From Anaerolineales bacterium UBA7227 (lineage in GTDB: Bacteria; Chloroflexota; Anaerolineae; Anaerolineales; Villigracilaceae), in assembly GCA_002473085.1 (NCBI GenBank), contig DKTP01000029.1, forward strand, positions 1 to 25,947: 25,947 nt of DNA. Reading direction: 5' to 3'. Positions 1-7,126 of this stretch are shown here, piece by piece (the first letter of the stretch is position 1; every line of letters starts with the position of its first letter). Position numbers and translations under genes: made by a program. The notes under the pieces are model-generated. The model was not told the DNA's origin. It ran no database searches and worked only from the letters and a program-made list of their open reading frames with translations.

Positions 1-22
1 TGTCCGCCCTGCGTGTCCGCTC

Positions 23-95
23 AGGGCAGACACATAGGTCTGCCCAGGGCAGACACATAGGTCCGCCCAGGGCAGACACATAGGTCTGCCCCTAC
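23..95. repeat. Three tandem copies of a 23-bp palindromic repeat
   Basis: Three head-to-tail 23-bp units lie at 23-45, 46-68 and 69-91. The middle copy has one substitution. Each unit is itself a hairpin with arms GGGCAGAC and GTCTGCCC around the loop ACATAG. The array ends in CTAC (92-95), seven bases before the coaD start codon, and a degenerate partial copy may lie at 1-22. There are no unique spacers, so this is not a CRISPR array. It most resembles a REP-type palindromic element. Transcripts through it would be strongly structured just ahead of coaD. Confidence 0.85.
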
Positions 96-101
96 CATCA
101 A

Positions 102-629
102 ATGGAGAACAAATTGGTAAAGGCTATTTTTCCTGGAACATTCGACCCCATCCACTACGGTCACATGGACATTGCCCGCCGCGCGGCGCGTCTCTTCGAC
201 GAAGTGGCGATGGCCGTCTACGACAAGCCGCTCAAAAATTTACTGTTCTCGCCCGAAGAGCGGATAGACCTTGTCCGACAGGCTTTCGCCGATAATCCCA
301 AAGTTAGCGTGACGGGCTACTCTGGCCTGACCGTGGAATTTGCCCGCAAGATCGGCGCGCAGGTCATCGTGCGCGGACTGCGCGTCTTCTCGGACTTCGA
401 GTTCGAATTCCGCATGGCGCTGGCGAACCAGCGTCTCACGCCCGACATCGAGACCACCGCCCTCATCACCGCCGAGCAGCACACCTTCCTCTCATCGAGC
501 ACCGTCAAGGAGATCGCCATGCTGGGCGGGGACGTGACCTCCATGGTCCCGCCGTTCGTCGCGGACGCGCTCCGCCGCAAGATCAGCGACGGGAATCACC
601 AGCCGCCGCCGAATGCGTTACGCGATTGA
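102..629 (+). CDS. coaD: Phosphopantetheine adenylyltransferase (PPAT)
   Basis: This enzyme transfers AMP from ATP to 4'-phosphopantetheine to give dephospho-CoA, the fourth step of coenzyme A synthesis in the cytoplasm. The N-terminus shows the nucleotidyltransferase signature: FPGTFDP at about residues 10-16, then the HYGH (T/HxGH) motif. The C-terminal SSSTVKE stretch matches the family's conserved ISSTxVR/K region. At 175 aa it is slightly longer than the usual ~160 aa because of a short N-terminal extension and a Pro/Asn-rich tail. The ATG at 102 lacks a clear Shine-Dalgarno and follows the palindromic tandem repeat almost directly; the TTG at 114 is an alternative start closer to the usual family N-terminus. 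The next gene, a DivIVA/SepIVA-like coiled coil, is also a coaD neighbour in Actinobacteria (recalled, not searched). The function is secure; the exact start is less so. Confidence 0.95.
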   Translation: MENKLVKAIFPGTFDPIHYGHMDIARRAARLFDEVAMAVYDKPLKNLLFSPEERIDLVRQAFADNPKVSVTGYSGLTVEFARKIGAQVIVRGLRVFSDFEFEFRMALANQRLTPDIETTALITAEQHTFLSSSTVKEIAMLGGDVTSMVPPFVADALRRKISDGNHQPPPNALRD

Positions 630-653
630 GTAGGACAAATTGTCAATTTGTCC
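630..653. repeat. Near-perfect palindrome between coaD and the coiled-coil gene
   Basis: The arms GGACAAATTG (633-642) and CAATTTGTCC (644-653) flank a single base and are preceded by GTAG-like sequence overlapping the coaD stop. No T-tract follows, so a rho-independent terminator is unlikely. The right arm overlaps a possible -35 (TTTGTC, 647-652), 16 bp before a possible -10 (TAGAAT, 669-674) for the downstream gene. It could therefore be an operator, or a REP-like hairpin of the GTAG type seen elsewhere in the window. Confidence 0.55.
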
Positions 654-701
654 CTCAACAAAATGCGATAGAATAACGTTATCTGTTCCACGGAGGCCTT
701 T

Positions 702-1181
702 ATGGACATCCTTCACCTCATTGACCGCCTCGAAGAACTCTTCAACGAATCACGCGCCGTCCCGCTCACGCGCAACGTGATGGTGGACGAGGACAAGATG
801 CTGGACATCATAGACCAGATGCGCATCGCGATTCCCGAAGAAGTCAAAAAGGCGCAGCAGATCATCGCGCAAAAGGAGCGCTTCCTGGCGCAGGCGCAGG
901 AGGAAGCCAACCGCACGGTGGACATCGCCCGCCAGAAAGCGGACGATCTCGTCCAGCGCGACCTGATCGTGCAGGAGGCGCAGCGCCGCGCCGAACAGAT
1001 CGTCGCGCAGGCGCGCCTGGACGCTGACGCCACCCGCCGCGACGCCGACGACTACGTGGTGGACGCGCTCTCGCATCTACAGGACGAACTGGAGAAGATT
1101 GCCTCGCAGGTGCGGAACGGCATCCGCATGGTGGAGGAAGACCCGCGCCGCGCCTCCTCCGCTCCGCAAACCGAATCCTGA
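702..1181 (+). CDS. DivIVA/SepIVA-like coiled-coil protein
   Basis: A 159-aa, Glu/Arg/Gln-rich protein with no membrane segment. Residues ~1-50 form a conserved N-terminal module (an IDRLEELFNESRAVP stretch, then DIIDQMRIAIPEEVKKAQ). A long Ala-rich alpha-helical coiled coil follows (~50-115), then a short amphipathic helix (ADDYVVDALSHLQDELEK). This order resembles the actinobacterial septation protein SepIVA and its DivIVA-like relatives, which also sit next to coaD; the resemblance is from memory, not a search. A scaffold role in cell division or envelope growth is inferred. The start is supported by GGAGG at 692-696, five bases before ATG 702. It may share a transcript with coaD (72-bp gap) or use a TAGAAT -10 at 669-674. 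A strong terminator follows directly. Confidence 0.7.
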   Translation: MDILHLIDRLEELFNESRAVPLTRNVMVDEDKMLDIIDQMRIAIPEEVKKAQQIIAQKERFLAQAQEEANRTVDIARQKADDLVQRDLIVQEAQRRAEQIVAQARLDADATRRDADDYVVDALSHLQDELEKIASQVRNGIRMVEEDPRRASSAPQTES

Positions 1182-1187
1182 AAGCGC

Positions 1188-1216
1188 CGCCCCCGTCGTC
1201 TGACGGGGGCGTTTTT
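1188..1216 (+). terminator. Rho-independent terminator after the SepIVA-like gene
   Basis: A perfect 10-bp stem, CGCCCCCGTC (1188-1197) with GACGGGGGCG (1202-1211), has a 4-nt loop and is followed directly by T5 (1212-1216). It ends the coaD-side transcript. The convergent mutL stop lies three bases further on, so the hairpin may also slow minus-strand transcription, although the minus-strand T-tract is poor. Confidence 0.9.
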
Positions 1217-1218
1217 GA

Positions 1219-2967
1219 TTACCGCGCGCCTCTTCTTCCAAACTGTCTCTCCAGCATATCCACTGACAAGTGAATCATCGTCGGCCTGCCATGCGGACAG
1301 GTGCGCGGCGACTCACAGGCCTCGAGGTCGTTGAGCAGGGCGCGCTGTTCGTCGGGAGAGAGCGTCTGCCCAGCCTTGACCGCGAGACGTTTGCAGACGC
1401 GTCCCGCCAGTTTCGCCTCCACCTCGGACTGGAGGGGGGATTCGTCCTCCTCGAAATCCTCCACCACCGCCCGCAGCGCGGACTCGGGGTCCGCGCCCGC
1501 GAACAACGTCGGGATGGCGCGCACTTGGAACGAGTTGCCGCCGAATTCCTCCACCTCGAATCCGAAGCGGTTTAAGATCGGCAATTGGGCGGCGATCAAT
1601 TGGGCGGATTGCGGAGGCAGTTGAACGACAGCGGGAGAAAGAAGGGATTGCGACGGAATTTTTTTCTGGTCGTGCTGCGCCATCAACTTCTCGAACAGGA
1701 CGCGTTCGTGCGCGGCGTGCTGGTCAATCAGATACAACCCGTCGGGTCCCTCGGCGACGATGTAGGTCTGTCCGATCTGACCGATGAGACGCAAAAGCGG
1801 CAGGTTGAACGTTGATGGCGAGCGAGTGTCAGGGGTCAGGCGCGAGGCGTCAGGCGGCTGATCGTTGCCCACTGGTAACTGATCGCTGTCTTTCGCCATC
1901 GTCCAATCCAGTCCAACCTGCCGCGTCTCCGCGGGACGCGACGCGCCTCCCCACAAAACGGGCGCGACCGACGGGACGGGCGCGTACGCCAGCAGGGTCC
2001 GCCGCGCGGAGCGCTGGACGAAACTGAACACGCGGTCCTGATTCTTGAACCTCACCTCGGCTTTGGCGGGATGCACGTTCACGTCCACGTCGTCGGGCTT
2101 GATCTCGAGGAAGAGCGCCGCCATCGGATAACGTCCCACCATCAGCAGGGTGTGATATGCCTGGATGAGCGCGGTCGTCAGCGGCGTATCCGACACCCAG
2201 CGGCCGTTGACGAAGAAGGTGATGTCCTTGCGGTTGGAACGCGTCAGCGCGACGGGACTGATGAAACCCGTCAGCCTGAGTCCCTCTTCCTCCGCGCCGA
2301 CTTCGATCATCTGCTTCGCGACCTCGACGCCGTACAACGCCGCGAGGATCGCGCGTCGGTCGCCATCGCCCGAAGTTTGCAGCGTGACGTTTTTGTCCTC
2401 GGTCAACTTGAAGCGGACGCGCGGATACGCCAGCGCGTAACGCGTCAACAAGCCGTCTATGGCGCGGCGTTCGGTCACGTCGGCTTTCAGGAATTTCAAA
2501 CGCGCGGGGACGTTGTAGAACAGATCCTCGACGCGCACCAGCGTGCCGATCGGCGCGCCGACCTGTTCGAGTCTGCCGTTGATCCCGCCTTCCACTTTCA
2601 GGCGCGCGCCCGCGTCCGCGCCCGCGGCGCGCGAGACGATCGTCAGCCGCGAGACCGAGCCGATGGAAGCGAGCGCCTCCCCGCGGAATCCCAAAGTCGA
2701 GATGGAAAAAAGTTCGGCGGCCTGGAGCAGCTTCGAGGTCGCGTGACGCGCCGTCGCCAGTTCCAGTTCCGAGGCGGGAATCCCCGTCCCGTCGTCCGCG
2801 ATCTCGATGAGGCGTCGTCCCGCCTCCTGCACGGTCACGGTCACGGCGCGGGCGGAGGCGTCCAGCGAATTTTCGACGAGTTCCTTCACCACCGAGGCGG
2901 GGCGTTCGATCACCTCGCCCGCCGCGATCTGCGAGGCAACTTCGGGCGCGAGCAAATGAATGGGCAT
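1219..2967 (-). CDS. mutL: DNA mismatch repair protein MutL
   Basis: MutL couples mismatch recognition by MutS to strand excision. The N-terminus carries the GHKL ATPase motifs: KELVENSLDA (E32/N33), DDGTGI (from ~58) and TLGFRGEAL (~91-99). A transducer domain follows to about residue 330. After a short linker the C-terminal dimerisation domain carries the endonuclease metal motif DQHA-x2-E-x4-E starting at D415, plus CPHGRP at ~557. It is therefore predicted to be a nicking MutL, as in bacteria lacking MutH. At 582 aa it is within the family range with a short linker. The linker contains repeat-like DNA in frame (1825-1890). The ATG at 2967 has no Shine-Dalgarno but lies six bases after a perfect TATAAT, so it is probably leaderless. 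No mutS is in the window. Confidence 0.97.
   Translation of the reverse strand: MPIHLLAPEVASQIAAGEVIERPASVVKELVENSLDASARAVTVTVQEAGRRLIEIADDGTGIPASELELATARHATSKLLQAAELFSISTLGFRGEALASIGSVSRLTIVSRAAGADAGARLKVEGGINGRLEQVGAPIGTLVRVEDLFYNVPARLKFLKADVTERRAIDGLLTRYALAYPRVRFKLTEDKNVTLQTSGDGDRRAILAALYGVEVAKQMIEVGAEEEGLRLTGFISPVALTRSNRKDITFFVNGRWVSDTPLTTALIQAYHTLLMVGRYPMAALFLEIKPDDVDVNVHPAKAEVRFKNQDRVFSFVQRSARRTLLAYAPVPSVAPVLWGGASRPAETRQVGLDWTMAKDSDQLPVGNDQPPDASRLTPDTRSPSTFNLPLLRLIGQIGQTYIVAEGPDGLYLIDQHAAHERVLFEKLMAQHDQKKIPSQSLLSPAVVQLPPQSAQLIAAQLPILNRFGFEVEEFGGNSFQVRAIPTLFAGADPESALRAVVEDFEEDESPLQSEVEAKLAGRVCKRLAVKAGQTLSPDEQRALLNDLEACESPRTCPHGRPTMIHLSVDMLERQFGRRGAR
1825..1890. repeat. Repeat-like DNA within the MutL linker
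   Basis: This stretch of mutL is made of short near-repeats: GTCAGG occurs three times (1828, 1835 and 1849), and CTGATCG occurs twice around CCACTGGTAA. It reads in frame and encodes a Ser/Asp/Pro/Gln-rich segment between the ATPase/transducer half and the C-terminal domain, where length is free to vary. It looks like intergenic repeat DNA tolerated inside a gene. Confidence 0.45.
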
Positions 2968-2973
2968 GGGTGA

Positions 2974-2981
2974 ATTATAAT
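2974..2981. promoter_or_regulatory. Shared symmetric -10 box of the divergent mutL and HAD-phosphatase genes
   Basis: The octamer ATTATAAT contains a perfect TATAAT on each strand: 2976-2981 on plus and 2979-2974 on minus, sharing the central TATA. Each hexamer ends six bases before the ATG of its gene (2988 on plus, 2967 on minus). Neither gene has a Shine-Dalgarno. Transcription should start at or within a base or two of each ATG, giving two leaderless mRNAs. No good -35 was found on either side. Confidence 0.7.
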
Positions 2982-2987
2982 CGCCCC

Positions 2988-3629
2988 ATGAAATTTGCCG
3001 CCGTTTTCTTCGACCTCGACGACACGCTCTATCCCGCCTCGACGGGTTTGTGGCTCGCCATCAAAGAGCGCATGAACATTTACATGCGCGACCGCATGGG
3101 CTTCGACCCCGCGGAGATCCCGACCGTCCGCGAAAAATATTTCCGCGAATACGGCACGACTTTGCGCGGACTGCAAGCCAATCACCAGATCAATGTGGAC
3201 GATTTCCTGGCCTTTGTGCATGACCTCCCGCTGCGGGACTACCTGACTCCCGATCCGACTCTCCGCCCCGTCATCGCTTCGATCCCCGCCCGAAAGTGGA
3301 TCTTCACCAACGCCGACGCCTCCCACGCCCGACGCGTCCTCGCCGCGCTCGAACTGGACGGCCTCTTCGACGGTATCGTAGACGTCAACGCGGTCGCGCC
3401 GTACTGCAAGCCCATGCCCGAGTCGTTTCGGATCGCGATGGAATCCGCGGGCGAGACCGATCCCGCGCGCTGCGCGATGATAGACGACCTGCCGCGCACC
3501 ACCCGCGCCGCCCGCGAGTTCGGCATGTACGGGATCCTCTACGGACAGGATGCCCCCCAGCCCGACGCCGACGCGTCCTTCACCGATTGGCGCGTCCTGC
3601 CCGCGCTGTTGAACGAGAGTAAACCATGA
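2988..3629 (+). CDS. HAD-superfamily hydrolase, pyrimidine 5'-nucleotidase-like
   Basis: A 213-aa cytoplasmic HAD hydrolase. Motif I is FFDLDDTLYP (nucleophile D9, general acid/base D11), motif II is WIFTNAD, the motif III Lys lies in YCKPMPE and motif IV is MIDDLPRTT. An alpha-helical cap lies between motifs I and II. The DDTLYP start and FTNA motif are typical of the Sdt1/pyrimidine 5'-nucleotidase branch, which dephosphorylates UMP or CMP; the substrate is inferred. ATG 2988 is chosen because it follows TATAAT by six bases and begins directly before the first beta strand; an upstream in-frame GTG at 2970 would overlap the promoter. The stop overlaps the next start (ATGA at 3626), so the two genes are probably co-translated. 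Confidence 0.88.
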   Translation: MKFAAVFFDLDDTLYPASTGLWLAIKERMNIYMRDRMGFDPAEIPTVREKYFREYGTTLRGLQANHQINVDDFLAFVHDLPLRDYLTPDPTLRPVIASIPARKWIFTNADASHARRVLAALELDGLFDGIVDVNAVAPYCKPMPESFRIAMESAGETDPARCAMIDDLPRTTRAAREFGMYGILYGQDAPQPDADASFTDWRVLPALLNESKP

Positions 3630-3841
3630 ACACAGACGGTATCCTCGTGGCGGCGCTGGTCATCGGGATCGTCGTCCTCGCCAACGGGCTGATGTTCCTG
3701 TGGGCGCGTTCGTGGGCGCGCGGCGACAACGCGACCCGCGATTTTCTGAAAGGCGCGCAGAACGCCATCGGCAAGCCGTTCGAGAAACAGAACAGAGAAT
3801 TGGACGAATTACACAGGCGGGTGGACGATTTAAAAAAGTGA
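3626..3841 (+). CDS. Small single-pass membrane protein with coiled-coil tail
   Basis: A 71-aa protein with one N-terminal transmembrane helix (about residues 7-27, rich in Val/Ile/Leu/Ala). A positively charged segment (RSWARG) and a charged, probably alpha-helical tail rich in Lys/Glu/Asp with leucine spacing follow. Arginines just after the helix predict a cytoplasmic C-terminus by the positive-inside rule. It overlaps the upstream phosphatase gene by four bases (ATGA), so expression is likely coupled. No family is recognised. It could be a membrane tether or small regulatory subunit. The overlap, sensible composition and membrane helix support it being real. Confidence 0.7.
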   Translation: MNTDGILVAALVIGIVVLANGLMFLWARSWARGDNATRDFLKGAQNAIGKPFEKQNRELDELHRRVDDLKK

Positions 3842-3954
3842 GATTTTTCTAGTTCCTGCAATCTTCTTACAATTTCCAGACAATTATTTCATCCCGCCTT
3901 AATGCGGGCGTGATAATCTCGATTTTTGAACACTTTGGCAGCGAGGAGCATTTT

Positions 3955-5238
<1,284 letters not shown>

Positions 5239-5250
5239 GAAAGGTTCGCC

Positions 5251-6000
5251 ATGTTCTTTCTTGATCCCACCTATCTTTGTTTTATGGCTCCCGCCTTCCT
5301 GTTGATGGCGTTGACTTCGTGGTACGTGAAGTCGGCCTACAACAAATGGAGCCGGGTGCGCTCTCAAAGCGGGCTGACCGGCGCGCAGGCCGCGCAGCGG
5401 CTGATCCAGAACGCGCCCTACTATATCAACGAGGGCGGCGAAGGCCTGCGCGACGTCCGCATCGCGGGCATCGGCGGTAATCTCACCGACAACTACGACC
5501 CGCGCACCAAAACGCTCAATCTCTCGCCCGGTGTGGCCAACACCCCCTCGGTGGCCTCCATCGCGGTCGCCGCGCACGAACTGGGTCACGCCATGCAGGA
5601 CAGCGAAGGCTACCTCCCCATGCGTCTGCGCTCGGCCCTCGTCCCCGCCGTCAACATCGGCTCGAACTTCGGCTGGATTCTTATCCTGATCGGCATCCTC
5701 CTCTACTCGTGGACGGGGGCCGGCTGGGGAATCAGCGTGGCGTGGATCGGAGTCATCGTCTTCTCGGCGGGCGCGGTCTTCGCCCTCGCCACCCTGCCCG
5801 TGGAATTCAACGCGTCCGCGCGCGCGAAACGCATCCTCGTCCAAAGCGGGATCATCCAGGGCGACGACGAGATCCGCGGCGTCAACAACGTGTTGAACGC
5901 CGCCGCCCTGACCTACGTCGCGGGGCTGGTCTCGGCCCTCTCGCAACTTCTCTACTACGTCATGCTCGTCGGCGGCATGGGCGGGCGGCGCAGGGACTGA
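5251..6000 (+). CDS. YugP-like membrane zinc metallopeptidase
   Basis: A 249-aa integral membrane protein with the zincin motif HELGH at residues 109-113 (AAHELGHAMQDSEGY), giving two His zinc ligands and the catalytic Glu. Hydrophobic segments lie at the N-terminus (~5-25), in two central helices (~138-155 and ~160-180) and near the C-terminus (~212-240). This layout matches the YugP/neutral zinc metallopeptidase family (PF04298), whose substrates are unknown. It starts 12 bases after the S41 protease stop with a weak AAGAAAGG ribosome site. The two proteases are almost certainly one operon, suggesting joint membrane-protein quality control. A terminator follows. Confidence 0.9.
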   Translation: MFFLDPTYLCFMAPAFLLMALTSWYVKSAYNKWSRVRSQSGLTGAQAAQRLIQNAPYYINEGGEGLRDVRIAGIGGNLTDNYDPRTKTLNLSPGVANTPSVASIAVAAHELGHAMQDSEGYLPMRLRSALVPAVNIGSNFGWILILIGILLYSWTGAGWGISVAWIGVIVFSAGAVFALATLPVEFNASARAKRILVQSGIIQGDDEIRGVNNVLNAAALTYVAGLVSALSQLLYYVMLVGGMGGRRRD

Positions 6001-6017
6001 TCGTCTCATCCATTCGA

Positions 6018-6050
6018 GGCCGGGCTTCCGCAAGAGTCCGGCTTTTTATT
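6018..6050 (+). terminator. Rho-independent terminator after the protease pair
   Basis: A GCCGG/CCGGC stem (6019-6023 with 6038-6042), extended inward by GC, UA and GU pairs, closes around CCGCAA and is followed by TTTTTATTTT. A second hairpin, GCCGGC (6060-6065) with GCCGGC (6075-6080), lies just downstream and may add to the block. Confidence 0.8.
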
Positions 6051-6109
6051 TTGCTCCGGGCCGGCGATATTCCAGCCGGCCTCCTCTTCATCTTTCATCC
6101 TTCATCCTT

Positions 6110-6115
6110 TACAAT
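6110..6115 (+). promoter_or_regulatory. -10 box for a leaderless flippase-like gene
   Basis: TACAAT ends eight bases before the ATG at 6124, and no Shine-Dalgarno lies in between (only a C-run). The preceding 25 bases repeat a TTCATC/TTTCATCC motif. A clear -35 is not seen. Confidence 0.5.
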
Positions 6116-6123
6116 TTCCCCCG

Positions 6124-7125
6124 ATGAAAAAATTCATGGTCGTAGTCGTCCTCTTCCTCGGCGTGGCGCTGATTGCCCTCAGCTTCGGGGAACTGGAAAA
6201 AACCCTCGCCACTCTGCAAAAAGCGCACCTGCGCTGGGTGTTTCTGGCCCTGGGGTTGGAGGTCGCGTGGATGGCGAACCTCGGACTGACCTATCGGTCC
6301 ATTTACCGCCTCCTGGGGATCAACGAGGAGCGCGGCCGTCTGACCCTCGCGGCGGTCGCCTCCTACTTTGTGAACATCATCGCCCCCACCGCGGGCGTGA
6401 GCGGGATCGCCTTCTTCGTCAACGAGGCCAGGCGGCGCGGCTATCCGACCGGCAAAGCCACTCTGGCCGGCGCGCTCTTCCTGCTGGTGGACCAGGCCGC
6501 CTTCCTGGCCGTCCTCGCCCTCGGCTGGATCGTCCTCCTGCGCCGCAACAACCTGAACGTCGGGGAGATCTCCGCCTCGCTGACGCTGCTGGTCCTCGCC
6601 TGTATTTTCGGCTTTTTCATCTACCTCGGTTATCGCTCGTCAGACGCGCTCGGCCGCGCCCTGGCGCGCGTCGCCCGCCTTGTCAACTGCGTCGTCCGCC
6701 CCTTCATCCACCGCGACTACCTCAGCGAAGACCGCGCCCACGCCTTCGCCTCTGAAGTGGCCGAGGGACTGTCGAGCCTGCCCGAGCATTCGGTCCAGCG
6801 GCTGATCCGTCCCCTGCTCCACGCGCTCCTCAACAAAGCCCTGCTCATCGGCATCCTGCTCTGCGCGTTCCTCTCGTTCGACGTGCCGTTCTCCGCCGGG
6901 ACGATCATCGCGGGCTGGGCCATCGGCTACCTCTTCCTCGTCGTCTCCCCCACCCCCAACGGCATCGGCATCGTGGAAGGCGTCATGCCGCTCGCCCTCT
7001 CCAGCCTGCGCGTCTCCTACGAAGCCGCGGTGGTCGTCACGCTGGTCTATCGCGCCGTCACCTTTTGGCTGCTGCTGGGCGCGGGCGCGTGGGCCTTCCG
7101 CCGCCTGCAACTTTCGGACGCCTGA
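6124..7125 (+). CDS. UPF0104-type membrane protein (flippase/LPG-synthase TM domain-like)
   Basis: A 333-aa multipass protein with about eight hydrophobic helices, starting at residues ~3-20. Family marks include the helix-loop YFVNIIAPTAGVSG followed by FFVNEARRRGYPTGKA, and the late VSPTPNGIGIVEG turn. These are typical of the UPF0104/YbhN family and the transmembrane half of MprF and AglD (PF03706). Members are thought to move or act on lipid-linked molecules; the substrate is unknown here and the MprF catalytic domain is absent. The gene stops at 7125, one base before the TTG start of the helicase, so these unrelated functions share a transcript. Confidence 0.85.
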   Translation: MKKFMVVVVLFLGVALIALSFGELEKTLATLQKAHLRWVFLALGLEVAWMANLGLTYRSIYRLLGINEERGRLTLAAVASYFVNIIAPTAGVSGIAFFVNEARRRGYPTGKATLAGALFLLVDQAAFLAVLALGWIVLLRRNNLNVGEISASLTLLVLACIFGFFIYLGYRSSDALGRALARVARLVNCVVRPFIHRDYLSEDRAHAFASEVAEGLSSLPEHSVQRLIRPLLHALLNKALLIGILLCAFLSFDVPFSAGTIIAGWAIGYLFLVVSPTPNGIGIVEGVMPLALSSLRVSYEAAVVVTLVYRAVTFWLLLGAGAWAFRRLQLSDA

Positions 7126-7126
7126 C

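Noticed and set aside
23..95. Possible CRISPR array
   Set aside because: The repeats are directly abutting with no unique spacers, there are only three copies, and no cas genes are nearby.
630..653. Terminator of coaD
   Set aside because: The palindrome is A/T-rich, has almost no loop and is not followed by a T-tract.
2071..2973. 300-codon plus-strand frame opposite mutL
   Set aside because: mutL on the minus strand has all ATPase and endonuclease motifs; the plus frame is His/Arg-rich with no domain.
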